From Mariniblastus sp. (lineage in GTDB: Bacteria > Planctomycetota > Planctomycetia > Pirellulales > Pirellulaceae), in contig JAQXDZ010000014.1 in assembly GCA_029251085.1 (NCBI GenBank), forward strand, positions 1-64,000: a stretch of 64,000 nt of DNA, in the 5' to 3' direction. The notes beneath the pieces were generated by a model. It saw only the letters and a list, made by a program, of their open reading frames with translations, was not told where the DNA came from and did no database searches. The position numbers and the translations under genes were made by a program. Position 1 is the stretch's first letter. Each line of letters opens with the position of its first letter. Shown one piece after another: positions 1-8,922 of the stretch.

Positions 1-1803
1 GCAACATGGCAAAACGCACTTAGCTACTGGAAGAAATGTTACCTCGAAAGATCCGGTGGGTTTACGTACTACCCTGGATCCAAGGATCCGAAAGGAAGCA
101 TGACCTGCGCTGGAATTTCGTCGGTCATTATTGCCGAAGAAAATCTTGTGGAGCCTTCAAGATTAATCAACGGCGAATTTGCGAATTGCTGTGTCGAAGA
201 CGACCTGAAAAAAATGGTCGATGCTGGATTCAACTGGCTGGCAAAACGATACACTGTTCGGGCAAATCCATTACTTCAACGCGCTGATCCAAGAACCCGA
301 CTCTACTTTCTCTATGGACTAGAGCGAGCAGGCAGACTGTCAGGAAGACGATTTGTCGGAGCAAATGACTGGTACCGCGATGGTGCAAAACAATTACTGC
401 GCACCCAACATCCACTCAACCACTATTGGCTTACCCCCGGAGGGCAAGGTGAGAATAATGAACTCGTCGCGACTTCTTTCGCATTGCTCTTCCTTTCCAA
501 AGGCAAACGCCCCATCGTTATTGGCAAATACGACCACGGGGCAGACGACTGGGACTTGCACCCCAATGGAGTGCATTACTTAACCAGGCGGTTGGAAAAA
601 GAATGGAACGTAAAACTGAATTGGCAAACGGTGACCGCAGAGAACTCAACCGTTAGCGATTTAATCGAAGCCCCTGTTTTATTCATGTCTGGCAAAGACC
701 TGATCGGTCTCGATCAAAAACAAAAAGACAATTTAAAAGAATATCTGGAGAACGGAGGGTTTCTTTTTGCCGAAGCCTGCCAGGGGGATGGATGCGGTAA
801 CGACGGCCGTTATGACCGCGAATTTAAACTTCTGATGCTCGACCTGTTTCCTGACAGTCGACTTGAACCGCTACCTCCCAATCATCCAATTTGGAATTCG
901 CAATACCCGATCGTCGCCAGCAAAGAACGACCACTTCTTGGCCTTCAGGCTTGCTGCCGAACCAGTGTCGTCTATTGCCCAGCCAACCTCAGTTGCTACT
1001 GGAACCTCGATCGTCCAGCGATTCTCGACTCTCCCAACGTCAATCAGCGACTGAAACGTCGAGTCGAGTACTGCACCAAAATTGGAATCAACGTAATGGC
1101 TTACGCGACCGATCGAACCAATTTAAAAGAAAAGGGCGACACACCAACCCTCGCAGAAACCAACCGACAACTTCTCAATGACCGCGTACTGGTCTTTCCC
1201 AAACTCGACCACCAGGGCGGTTCTGATGACGCGCCGAATGCCTGGCGAAACGTGCTTCGCAAAATCGAGACGACCGGCCTTGAGGTTAAGTTGGATAAAA
1301 AATTAATCTCGCCTACCAACGAAAGTCTGGCTGACCACCCCTTCATCTTCATGCATGGACGCAGTGGATTTTCGTTCACGCCGGAGGAGCGAACTGCTCT
1401 CCGTCAGCACCTTGAATATGGCGGATTTATTTTTGCAGATTCGATTTGCGCTTCTGAAGAGTTTACCAAAGCGTTCCGAAGAGAAATGACCGCCATCCTT
1501 GGTGACAAACCAATGATCTCAATACCTTCGGATCATGAAATCTGGACCGACCCAACATTTGGCTTCAAAATTGATTCCGTCACACTGCGGACCCGAAAAC
1601 CGGACGGCACTTTTTCAGAAGCCAAGACGAAGCCCAAATTTGAAGGAGCTGAAATCGACGGTCGACTTGCCGTTGTCTTTTCACCTAACGACCTTAGCTG
1701 CGCTTTAGAAAACACGGGGAAATCTCAATGCAGCGGATACACTCGTGAGGATTCCCTCAAGATCAGCACCAACGTAGTTCTCTACAGCTTGCTCAGTGAT
1801 TGA
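1..1803 (+). CDS. DUF4159 domain protein, 5' end cut by the window
   Basis: The frame is open from the first base, so the true start lies upstream; the first visible ATG in frame, at 100, is internal. The first 100 or so visible residues resemble the C-terminal part of a prenyltransferase/squalene-oxidase-type alpha-barrel repeat (GGFTYYPGS and a later LYFLYGLERAG). Two DUF4159-like modules follow: one begins near RPIVIGKYDHGADDWDLHP and contains YLENGGFLFAEACQG, and a second begins near RVLVFPKLDHQGG and contains HLEYGGFIFADSIC. Proteins with this layout are common in planctomycetes, often near MoxR/DUF58 gene sets, but their function is not established. The duplication of the DUF4159 module is my reading from the repeated motif order. 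The next gene is convergent, 28 bases beyond the stop counting to its stop codon region. Confidence 0.8.
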   Translation, partial: ATWQNALSYWKKCYLERSGGFTYYPGSKDPKGSMTCAGISSVIIAEENLVEPSRLINGEFANCCVEDDLKKMVDAGFNWLAKRYTVRANPLLQRADPRTRLYFLYGLERAGRLSGRRFVGANDWYRDGAKQLLRTQHPLNHYWLTPGGQGENNELVATSFALLFLSKGKRPIVIGKYDHGADDWDLHPNGVHYLTRRLEKEWNVKLNWQTVTAENSTVSDLIEAPVLFMSGKDLIGLDQKQKDNLKEYLENGGFLFAEACQGDGCGNDGRYDREFKLLMLDLFPDSRLEPLPPNHPIWNSQYPIVASKERPLLGLQACCRTSVVYCPANLSCYWNLDRPAILDSPNVNQRLKRRVEYCTKIGINVMAYATDRTNLKEKGDTPTLAETNRQLLNDRVLVFPKLDHQGGSDDAPNAWRNVLRKIETTGLEVKLDKKLISPTNESLADHPFIFMHGRSGFSFTPEERTALRQHLEYGGFIFADSICASEEFTKAFRREMTAILGDKPMISIPSDHEIWTDPTFGFKIDSVTLRTRKPDGTFSEAKTKPKFEGAEIDGRLAVVFSPNDLSCALENTGKSQCSGYTREDSLKISTNVVLYSLLSD

Positions 1804-1815
1804 GCGACACATCTG

Positions 1816-2832
1816 CTAGTTCGACCACGGCAACGCCTGCAAATCAACATTCCCGCCGCTAATAATAATTCCGATATCCCGTGGAGTCTCACCCAAAGAA
1901 TTTTTGAAATCTGCCTCTGAAAAACGCTGGATGATCGCCGCTAACGGCACAGCACAACTTGGCTCAATGATTACTTTCGTTCGCTCCCAAAAAAACTTCA
2001 TCGCGGATATCGTCGCGGAATCATCAGCGAGCAAAATCTCATCCACCTCGTCCCGAATAAACGGCCAAGTCAACTGACCAAGGCTGGTCCGTAATCCATC
2101 CGCTACTGTATCGGGCGATAACTGTGGAATAAACTTTCCAGCCTTCTTGGATTGAAACGCATCATCCGCTCCCATCGGTTCGGCTCCGACAATCCTAACC
2201 CCAGGCTTCAATTCCCTCGCAGCCAAACAGGTTCCGGACATCAATCCTCCGCCGCCAATCGGCGCAACGATCATGTCCAGTTCCGGAACTTGTTCCAATA
2301 ATTCTAAAGCCGCAGTCCCCTGGCCTGCGATTACATGAGGATGATCAAACGGAGGAATCAAGACCGCCCCCGTCTCGCGTTGTATTCGAGCGGCCTCTGA
2401 CATTCGAGACTCAAGGGTAGGTTCGCATTCTGTGATTAGCCCCCCATATTCTCGCACCGCGGCCTTCTTAATTTCCGATGAGTTAGACGGCATTACGATA
2501 TGCGCTTTCGCTCCAAACATCCGAGCAGCCAAAGCCAGGGCACCTGCATGATTGCCCGAACTGTGCGTCACGACGCCGCTGGCCAATTCAGCGTCGTTAA
2601 GCTGGGCTACCGAGTTAACAGCTCCACGAAATTTAAAAGCGCCGGACTTTTGAAAGTTCTCACACTTAAAAAAAACATTACACCCAACCCTCTCACTGAT
2701 CGCCGCGCAGGTTAGAACCGGCGTTCGGTGCACGAAGGAACGAATCCGACCGGCGGCACCCCGAACATCGGCAAACTGGACGGACGTTGAATTCGAGTTT
2801 GCAATTCCATTTAAATCCGTATCTCGATTCAT
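1816..2832 (-). CDS. Serine/threonine dehydratase or serine racemase-like PLP enzyme
   Basis: A fold-type II pyridoxal-phosphate enzyme. The Schiff-base lysine sits in KSGAFKFRGA, the cofactor contact in SSGNHAGA, and the phosphate-binding glycine loop is PIGGGGLMSG. There is no C-terminal ACT domain, so it resembles catabolic threonine ammonia-lyase or serine racemase rather than the isoleucine-regulated biosynthetic enzyme. It would deaminate L-threonine or L-serine, or racemise serine; sequence alone does not separate these. I place the start at the ATG at 2832 because a GAGGA Shine-Dalgarno lies just upstream; an ATG at 2850 in the same frame has none. The gene runs divergently from rsfS. 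Confidence 0.88.
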   Translation of the reverse strand: MNRDTDLNGIANSNSTSVQFADVRGAAGRIRSFVHRTPVLTCAAISERVGCNVFFKCENFQKSGAFKFRGAVNSVAQLNDAELASGVVTHSSGNHAGALALAARMFGAKAHIVMPSNSSEIKKAAVREYGGLITECEPTLESRMSEAARIQRETGAVLIPPFDHPHVIAGQGTAALELLEQVPELDMIVAPIGGGGLMSGTCLAARELKPGVRIVGAEPMGADDAFQSKKAGKFIPQLSPDTVADGLRTSLGQLTWPFIRDEVDEILLADDSATISAMKFFWERTKVIIEPSCAVPLAAIIQRFSEADFKNSLGETPRDIGIIISGGNVDLQALPWSN

Positions 2833-3140
2833 TCGATCCTCAACCCTCATAACGCGACGCAGAATAGGACAACATCTTAAACGGACTCAATTTGAATCCA
2901 AAAATAGACCGTTTTGCACGGTCTAAACCGGCACCGCCCAAAATATCTCAGCTAACCAATGACAACCAGAAAACAGTTTTCCCCGTATTCTCCCCCGAAA
3001 CACCCACCTTCTGGACATTCTAGCGAACCCTCTGGTTGGTAGAAACGTCTAAGAATCTTACAATAAAGGGTCGAGATTTTCGCCCTTCGAGTTAGAATCT
3101 CAAACTTCAATTCTGCTTTCTGACTTACCTGGACAACTTC
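2833..3140. other. Divergent intergenic region between dehydratase and rsfS
   Basis: About 308 bases between two divergently read genes, expected to hold both promoters. The only structure I can point to is an 8-bp inverted repeat at 2905-2925, listed separately. No convincing coding sequence is seen. Confidence 0.5.
2905..2925. promoter_or_regulatory. Inverted repeat, possible operator
   Basis: TAGACCGT and its exact complement ACGGTCTA are separated by five bases (TTTGC). The repeat lies about 72 bases upstream of the dehydratase start and about 215 upstream of rsfS, in the divergent gap. There is no T-run on either side, so it is not a good terminator; an operator or a leader hairpin is possible. 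Confidence 0.3.
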
Positions 3141-3581
3141 GTGAACGAATCTAGTTCTACTGAACCTGAAAATGAAGACTCCCCCTCCGGTGCAGCGGCT
3201 CAACGTGTCGACCCTGACCGCAGCTTGGAACTCGCCCGTGCGGCGGCTAAAACCGCTGCCGAGAATGGTGGAACTGATGTAGTTGTTCTCGACATGTCAA
3301 AACACACCGCGATTTTTGATTACTTTGTCATCGCGACAGGCACCAGTCGCAGACAACTGCACGCCATCAGCGAAGAAATCGACAACACCTTGGAAAAGGT
3401 GCTCAAAGATAAACGCATGAACATCGATGGTTACGATGACAGCAAATGGATCGTGCTTGATTACGGCACGGTCGTTGTCCATCTATTCGACGAAGATACT
3501 CGCACGTTTTACAGCCTCGAGGCACTTTGGGGAGACGCCGAAAAAGTCGACATCTCCGATCTGCTTAAAAAGGTACGCTAG
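3141..3581 (+). CDS. rsfS: Ribosome silencing factor RsfS
   Basis: Matches the RsfS/Iojap family, which binds ribosomal protein L14 (uL14) on the 50S subunit and blocks subunit joining when nutrients are scarce. The core begins at LELARAAAKTAAENGGTDVV and includes the typical DYFVIATGTSRRQLHAI segment, then WIVLDYGTVVVHLFDEDTRTFYSLEALWGDA near the end. At 146 residues it is slightly longer than usual because of an acidic N-terminal tail. The start is GTG. The family often sits by nadD or near cell-wall genes, but here it stands alone and is followed by a strong terminator. Confidence 0.93.
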   Translation: MNESSSTEPENEDSPSGAAAQRVDPDRSLELARAAAKTAAENGGTDVVVLDMSKHTAIFDYFVIATGTSRRQLHAISEEIDNTLEKVLKDKRMNIDGYDDSKWIVLDYGTVVVHLFDEDTRTFYSLEALWGDAEKVDISDLLKKVR

Positions 3582-3623
3582 TTTCTAGCCGATCGCCTCG
3601 TGATCAACGCGACTCTAAATAAT

Positions 3624-3661
3624 AAAGCTCCGTGGCTTAAAAAGATTAGCCACGGAGCTTT
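3624..3661. terminator. Bidirectional terminator between rsfS and the DUF1080-ThuA gene
   Basis: A perfect 14-bp stem (AAAGCTCCGTGGCT paired with AGCCACGGAGCTTT) with a 10-base loop. The stem starts with A's and ends with T's, so it can serve both the rightward rsfS transcript and the leftward transcript of the gene ending at 3690. Confidence 0.85.
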
Positions 3662-3689
3662 AATGTTGTTTTCGACAAATTCTCTCGGA

Positions 3690-5267
3690 TTAACCCTTCG
3701 CTTTGGCCTTTGGCTTTCTTTCGGGATAATCTTGGTTAGCCTCTAAATCTGCCTCAGTCGGTGTCGTCGACTCAATACCGGAATCTGGAATCTCTCCATG
3801 GGCTGTCCAGACGATCGAATTTAAAACCAATTTTCGGAAATCATCATTTTTCCAATTGTTATGGAAGTGACCTCCGGTAAAACCGAATCCACGTCCCCGC
3901 CCATCACCTCGCTCAAATGCCCAGGCAACATGCTGCGGTTGTTTCTTAGTTAGCACGGCCTCTCGGACTGCAGGATTGCCACTATGAGGACCATCCTTAC
4001 GGGATAAGGTTTCATTAGGCGGCATCGCTGTCAGTAATGGCGTAACACGAGTCATCTCTGGTGAGAAACGCATGTGATAGTACCATTCGTCCTGAATCTC
4101 AAACGGATTCACACCATTGGTCGTAGGGTGCTCAGGAAACGATTCAAATTTTGCCATCCAGTGAGGATTGACCGACCAGTCAGTTTCAAAATACCCACCA
4201 ATCCAATTTAGAAAACGCTGCCCTGACATTCCTTTGGGAACCTCAACACCATAATGAATACAGGCCAATCCAACCCCGCGCCGCATAATATCTTCAAAGG
4301 CTTCGCCATTTTTATGCAAGTAGTGCCGCCCTCCACCATCGCAATAAACTACCACTGTATCGGCGTTATCAAGCGCTGTCGGATCCGTTGGCCAGCCATT
4401 CTTGTAGACCGTTGTCAAAACGGAGAGACCGGTCTCCGATGCGGCTTCCTCGAGTGCCTTGGCCAACAACATGCAACCTGCATTGTGCTCGTGAGAGCCG
4501 TAACCATGACTAGGCTTGCCAGCGACAAAAACAATCTTTTTTGTTTTATTTTGCAAAGGCAGACGCTTCAATTGAATATCTTTGAATTCAATTTTCATGG
4601 GCGGACCAACATGAATCTGAAACCCAAGAAGACCTGATTTTTTATACTGCTGTTTGTCCTCATCCGTAACGTCGGATGTTACTTTCCCATTGATTCGCGT
4701 TACCAAGTGATTGCCGCGAGCAGAGATTTCCATCTCATTCCAGCCGTCCATATCAATCGCTTTTAACAACTCAGCCGGATCGGAAACGTTTTCTACGTCC
4801 TTGTCTTTTTTGCTTCGCAAAGTCACCTTTTGTCCACGCTGGCAGAGAATACCGCGACCCGTTCGCTCAGAGTAAAGAATTCCGATGAACTTCCCAGACC
4901 GGTCGATGTCCGCCTGGTATCCCGAAAGCCGATCTTTCTCACCGTCAAATAACGCACTCCGGAACTGAACACCGCTGTTTGCCCGATCAGTCCCAGATAC
5001 CTTAAATTTTAGTCGCAGGACAAAGTCATCAACCTCGCCTTGCTCCCAAACTAGAAAACGATTCACATCGACTTTATTGTCCTCTGTTGACTCCCCTACG
5101 ATTGCGCCATCCTCGACACGCCAGAATTTCTCATTCCCAGCCCAACCAGCGAGTGACTTCCCATCGAAAATTGGCTTAAACCCATCACCCTGGGCAGAAA
5201 CATCAGAAACTGGACCAAACTGAAGGACCAATAAAGCGAACGCAAATAATAAAAAAGGCCGAAGCAT
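3690..5267 (-). CDS. DUF1080 (3-keto-disaccharide hydrolase) and ThuA-like two-domain protein
   Basis: A secreted 525-residue protein. The N-terminus is a signal peptide (about 1-25, ending near SDVSAQG). Residues about 30-215 form a DUF1080/LamG-like jelly roll beginning FKPIFDGKSLAGWAG and containing GVQFRS; the family includes 3-keto-disaccharide hydrolases. Residues about 225-480 form a ThuA-like class I glutamine-amidotransferase fold (VVVYCDGGGRHY, GVGLACIHYGVE, WYYHMRF). The tail is lysine-rich (KPKAKAKG). Fusion of the two domains suggests periplasmic breakdown of oxidised sugars, as inferred from DUF1080 and the trehalose-utilisation ThuA name; the actual substrate is unknown. Its leader and promoter lie in 5268-5497. 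Confidence 0.88.
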   Translation of the reverse strand: MLRPFLLFAFALLVLQFGPVSDVSAQGDGFKPIFDGKSLAGWAGNEKFWRVEDGAIVGESTEDNKVDVNRFLVWEQGEVDDFVLRLKFKVSGTDRANSGVQFRSALFDGEKDRLSGYQADIDRSGKFIGILYSERTGRGILCQRGQKVTLRSKKDKDVENVSDPAELLKAIDMDGWNEMEISARGNHLVTRINGKVTSDVTDEDKQQYKKSGLLGFQIHVGPPMKIEFKDIQLKRLPLQNKTKKIVFVAGKPSHGYGSHEHNAGCMLLAKALEEAASETGLSVLTTVYKNGWPTDPTALDNADTVVVYCDGGGRHYLHKNGEAFEDIMRRGVGLACIHYGVEVPKGMSGQRFLNWIGGYFETDWSVNPHWMAKFESFPEHPTTNGVNPFEIQDEWYYHMRFSPEMTRVTPLLTAMPPNETLSRKDGPHSGNPAVREAVLTKKQPQHVAWAFERGDGRGRGFGFTGGHFHNNWKNDDFRKLVLNSIVWTAHGEIPDSGIESTTPTEADLEANQDYPERKPKAKAKG

Positions 5268-5497
5268 ATTTGTTTTCCGTTGAGTGAGCTGAAATGACTT
5301 ACCTTTACCGTCCCCTTAGTTTACCGGCAGGAGCGGGAGCATTGCAAACCTTCCGTTGCTCGATATCAAAAATATTAAAATTCAGACCCGATTAACTACA
5401 GGTTCGAGTGGGGTTCCGATAGACTTTATCCGGAAGAAACTGGGTTTACATTAGGTCTGTAAATTCTAATGCGATCTTATACTAACGAGGATTTCAC

Positions 5498-7351
5498 TTG
5501 TACAACCAAATCTTTTCGCATTTAACATTAGTCTTCGTTCTTGTCGGGAGCTTGCTTTCTCCCTCCGTCACGCTCAGTTCGTTTCAAGGTGATCCCATTC
5601 GCCTGACCCATGGACCGATGTTGGGACACGTAACCGACAACTCGGTTAGAGTGTGGTGTCGCACATCAAAACCCGGTGCATTCAAAGTTCGTCTCGGAGT
5701 CACACCGGATTCATTGACTGACAACCAGCAAGTGGCTCAGACTCGGATCGAAGATGACAACACAGGAACCATTGAAATCTCTGGCCTGCTGCCGGACACA
5801 AAATATCATTATCAAGTCTGGGTTAATGAACGTCCCCATGGCCTACCCGGGTCGTTTCGCACCTTGCCAAGCAAAGAGGATTCAAGAAATGAAAAATACA
5901 ATCCTCAAGGCCTGTTTAATTTTCGATTTGAAATAGGGTCGTGCGCCAATCAAAACCCGCTGCACGGCATTGGCCACAGAACACCTACCTACGAGAACCT
6001 AAATCGCGACTGGGCTGACAAGGTTAACTTCCATATCATGAATGGAGATTGGCTTTACGAAGAACAGCGGGAATATCCACCCGAAGCGTGGCGACTAACT
6101 CAGGGAGTCGACCACTTGCCTAGTGTCGTTGAAATCATGCCAACCGTTGTCGGAGTCTGGGAAAACTACAAACTTTATCTCTCAAGAGGAAATGAATTAG
6201 CAAGGTGGCACCGCAACGTGCCCTCTTACTTCACTTTCGACGATCACGAATTGGTCAATGACATCTGGGGGGCAGGGGAAACGGGGAAAAGGCACCGCCG
6301 AACTGTGTTCAGAGATATTGGGACTTATGCATGGCACAACTATCTTGGCTGGGCCAATCCGATTGAAAATCCCCAACGGCTTCACTTTGGTAAAGGCACC
6401 ATGCAGGCTGGATCCAATCTACTCGTTGACCCCAAAGCGGATTTCACCCAACTGCCGCTGAAGCAAATGCTCAACCTGCATGTCCATTGGGGAACCCCTC
6501 AGGCAGGCGTCAATGACATTCAGTACGACAATGACTCCGGCCACAAAAATTCTTATGTCTATGAAATTGCCAAGGTAATCGACGCCCATACGTTGGAACT
6601 CACCGCCAACGCAAAAATTTCAGACACCGCAAGCTATTCAATTGGCAGGCAATCCTACAGTAAATTCCGCGTAGCCAATTGTGAGTACTTTTTGGTCGAT
6701 ACCCGTGGATCGCGTGACATGCACGATGTGAACCAACGCGATAAAAAAGGCGTCTCGATGCTTGGCAAACCCCAGCGAGACTGGCTCCTTCGATCGATGC
6801 GTGAAAGTGATGCTGACTTCTTTTTTGTGATCTCATCCGTTCCCTTCATGATCCCTCACAGCGGTGCAGGTGGATTCGAGGTCGCCGGCAACAAAGAAGA
6901 GGCGTGGACAGCTTTTTTTGATGAGCGGGAACTGCTGATTAACGAATGGGATAAAATTGGAAAAAAAGTCTTTGTCATGACTGGCGACCTTCACAACAGT
7001 TTTGCGATCAAAGTCACGGATAATGTCTGGGAATTCTGCTGCGGCCCCCACAACAGCGTAAACCACGTTCCTAAAAATGATGAAATGGATCGCCCAGCGA
7101 CCGGCAAATTTAAATTTGGCCCACGTGAGTGCGACATCCGTTGGAGCAGTTACATCCTGCCAGACCTTCCTCGACTTGAAAGGCTTTACCCACATTACTG
7201 CGTTGTCCAGGTCAACAATGTGTTTAACATGCCTAAAAAGCTGGGAGGCAAAAGACTCGTTGCCTACCCTCATCCACAGGTCATCTTTCAGTACTTCGAC
7301 GGGCGAACAGGTGAGTTAGCCTATTCTGAAACGGTTACTGTCGATCACTAA
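5498..7351 (+). CDS. PhoD-like alkaline phosphatase, secreted
   Basis: A 617-residue protein with a signal peptide (about 1-30), a fibronectin-like N-terminal PhoD module (LTHGPMLGHVTDNSVRVWCR, about 35-125) and a PhoD metallophosphatase domain. Metal-binding motifs include FEIGSCANQN, MNGDWLYEEQ, YFTFDDHELVNDIWG (near residue 247) and FVMTGDLHNSF. The family cleaves phosphodiesters and phosphomonoesters outside the cytoplasm using iron and calcium. The start codon is TTG, preceded by ACGAGG seven bases upstream. It may supply phosphate from organic phosphorus, but I see no Pho box. Most planctomycete homologues are annotated only as alkaline phosphatase D family. Confidence 0.87.
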   Translation: MYNQIFSHLTLVFVLVGSLLSPSVTLSSFQGDPIRLTHGPMLGHVTDNSVRVWCRTSKPGAFKVRLGVTPDSLTDNQQVAQTRIEDDNTGTIEISGLLPDTKYHYQVWVNERPHGLPGSFRTLPSKEDSRNEKYNPQGLFNFRFEIGSCANQNPLHGIGHRTPTYENLNRDWADKVNFHIMNGDWLYEEQREYPPEAWRLTQGVDHLPSVVEIMPTVVGVWENYKLYLSRGNELARWHRNVPSYFTFDDHELVNDIWGAGETGKRHRRTVFRDIGTYAWHNYLGWANPIENPQRLHFGKGTMQAGSNLLVDPKADFTQLPLKQMLNLHVHWGTPQAGVNDIQYDNDSGHKNSYVYEIAKVIDAHTLELTANAKISDTASYSIGRQSYSKFRVANCEYFLVDTRGSRDMHDVNQRDKKGVSMLGKPQRDWLLRSMRESDADFFFVISSVPFMIPHSGAGGFEVAGNKEEAWTAFFDERELLINEWDKIGKKVFVMTGDLHNSFAIKVTDNVWEFCCGPHNSVNHVPKNDEMDRPATGKFKFGPRECDIRWSSYILPDLPRLERLYPHYCVVQVNNVFNMPKKLGGKRLVAYPHPQVIFQYFDGRTGELAYSETVTVDH

Positions 7352-7443
7352 CGTCCGTCTTAACTCGCCTCTTCATCCAAACTTATCCTGAACTACCGCA
7401 ACGCTTACCATCACCGAAATCGGCATTTGCAGACACACGACCT

Positions 7444-8922
7444 ATGCAGGAAGCACTCCTCCAACTCGCAACTCCCACTGGGCTCATTCTCATTCTTTTT
7501 GGAACGACGCTGGGCGTTTTCGTGGGAGCAATTCCCGGGCTGACCGGAACGATGTTGATCGCGCTGACACTTCCGCTAACGTTTGGTGCTGACCCCCAAT
7601 ACGCGATGACGCTTCTGATTAGCATTTATGTAGGTGCAATCAGTGGGGGCATGATTTCGGCGACTTTGCTGCGGATGCCCGGAACTCCCGCATCAATCGT
7701 CACGACCTTTGATGGTTACCCCATGGCTCAAAATGGGCAACCCGAACGCGCACTCGGATTAGGGATCATGGCATCCGTCACCGGCGGACTGATCTCATGG
7801 TGTTTCCTACTGACGCTCGCCCAGCCGATCGCGAGATACTCAAAAGAATTTGGCCCGTTCGATTACTTTTCCCTCGTGATGATGGCGTTGGTCCTCATTG
7901 CCACGATCGGTGGAAAGTCAATTTTACGCTCGCTTTTCTCCGGATTTCTCGGCATCTTGCTCGCGATGCCGGGGATTTCCGTGGCCACAGGTGAAACACG
8001 TTTAACCTTCGGGTTCACTGAGCTCAATGATGGATTTCAGTTGCTGCCGGTCTTAATCGGGATGTTCGCCGTCAACCAAATCCTCCGAGACATTATTGAC
8101 TCAGCGAAACCTCAATCAACGACCCCGATTGCCACTCAAGGCCTTGCTTTAAAAATCTCGGACATCAAAAATCATGGTCTGAATTTAATTCGCTCTTCAT
8201 TGATTGGAACCTGGATTGGCATTTTACCGGGCATCGGAGCAAACATTGGCTCGGTCACCGCCTATTCAGTTGCTCGCTCGACGTCCCGCAACCCCGAAAA
8301 ATTTGGCACCGGCTGTGAGGACGGTATCGTCGCAGCCGAAGCCGCAAATAACGCGACTATTGGGGGAGCACTAATTCCACTGGTCGCCATGGGCATCCCG
8401 GGCTCAGTCGTCGAAGCTGTTCTTCTCGGTGCTTTAGTAATTCACGGATTCCAACCCGGTCCCCGCCTGTTCGAACAGAGTCCCGAGTTAGTCTACACGA
8501 TTATTTTCACGTGTCTTTTTGCTAACCTCGCGATGGCTGGCATCATGTGTTGCTCAATCCGCACGCTCGCCTGGCTAACCAAGATCCCTCGAGCTTTTTT
8601 ATTACCCATCATTCTAACATTTTGCGTAGTGGGCTCTTTTGCCATGTCGAACCGCATGTTCGACGTTTGGGTAATGATTAGTTTTGGACTGCTTGGGCTT
8701 TTCTTGGAATCTAAAAAAATCCCACTTGCCCCCTTCGTGATTGGCTTTGTTTTGGGACCGATTGCCGAAGAGAATCTATCTGCCGGCTTGATGGGATCAG
8801 GCGGTGACTGGACACCAATTTTCACAGAACCCAAATCGCTTGCGTTCCTGCTCATTGCGGTTCTACTCTTAGCGATTCCAATCTGCCGCAATCGCTATCG
8901 AGATTGGAGGAGCCAATCATGA
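7444..8922 (+). CDS. TctA-family tripartite tricarboxylate transporter permease
   Basis: A 492-residue polytopic membrane protein of the TctA family, the large permease subunit of tripartite tricarboxylate transporters (TTT). Characteristic features are the glycine-rich segment GVFVGAIPGLTGTMLIAL near the N-terminus, the repeated PGIGANIGSVTAY motif mid-protein, and NATIGGALIPLVAMGIPGS. TTT systems take up organic anions using a periplasmic binding protein (TctC) and a small membrane subunit (TctB). Its stop overlaps the ATG of the next gene (ATGA), so the two are translationally coupled. The usual gene order is TctC-TctB-TctA; here the permease comes first. Confidence 0.92.
   Translation: MQEALLQLATPTGLILILFGTTLGVFVGAIPGLTGTMLIALTLPLTFGADPQYAMTLLISIYVGAISGGMISATLLRMPGTPASIVTTFDGYPMAQNGQPERALGLGIMASVTGGLISWCFLLTLAQPIARYSKEFGPFDYFSLVMMALVLIATIGGKSILRSLFSGFLGILLAMPGISVATGETRLTFGFTELNDGFQLLPVLIGMFAVNQILRDIIDSAKPQSTTPIATQGLALKISDIKNHGLNLIRSSLIGTWIGILPGIGANIGSVTAYSVARSTSRNPEKFGTGCEDGIVAAEAANNATIGGALIPLVAMGIPGSVVEAVLLGALVIHGFQPGPRLFEQSPELVYTIIFTCLFANLAMAGIMCCSIRTLAWLTKIPRAFLLPIILTFCVVGSFAMSNRMFDVWVMISFGLLGLFLESKKIPLAPFVIGFVLGPIAEENLSAGLMGSGGDWTPIFTEPKSLAFLLIAVLLLAIPICRNRYRDWRSQS

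Noticed and set aside
5399-5425. GGTTCGAG sequence resembling a tRNA T-loop
   Set aside because: No matching acceptor, D-arm or anticodon stem can be built around it; it is leader of the PhoD gene.
6833-7273. 146-codon frame opposite the PhoD gene
   Set aside because: Fully inside a well-supported phosphatase gene on the other strand; no protein-like motifs.
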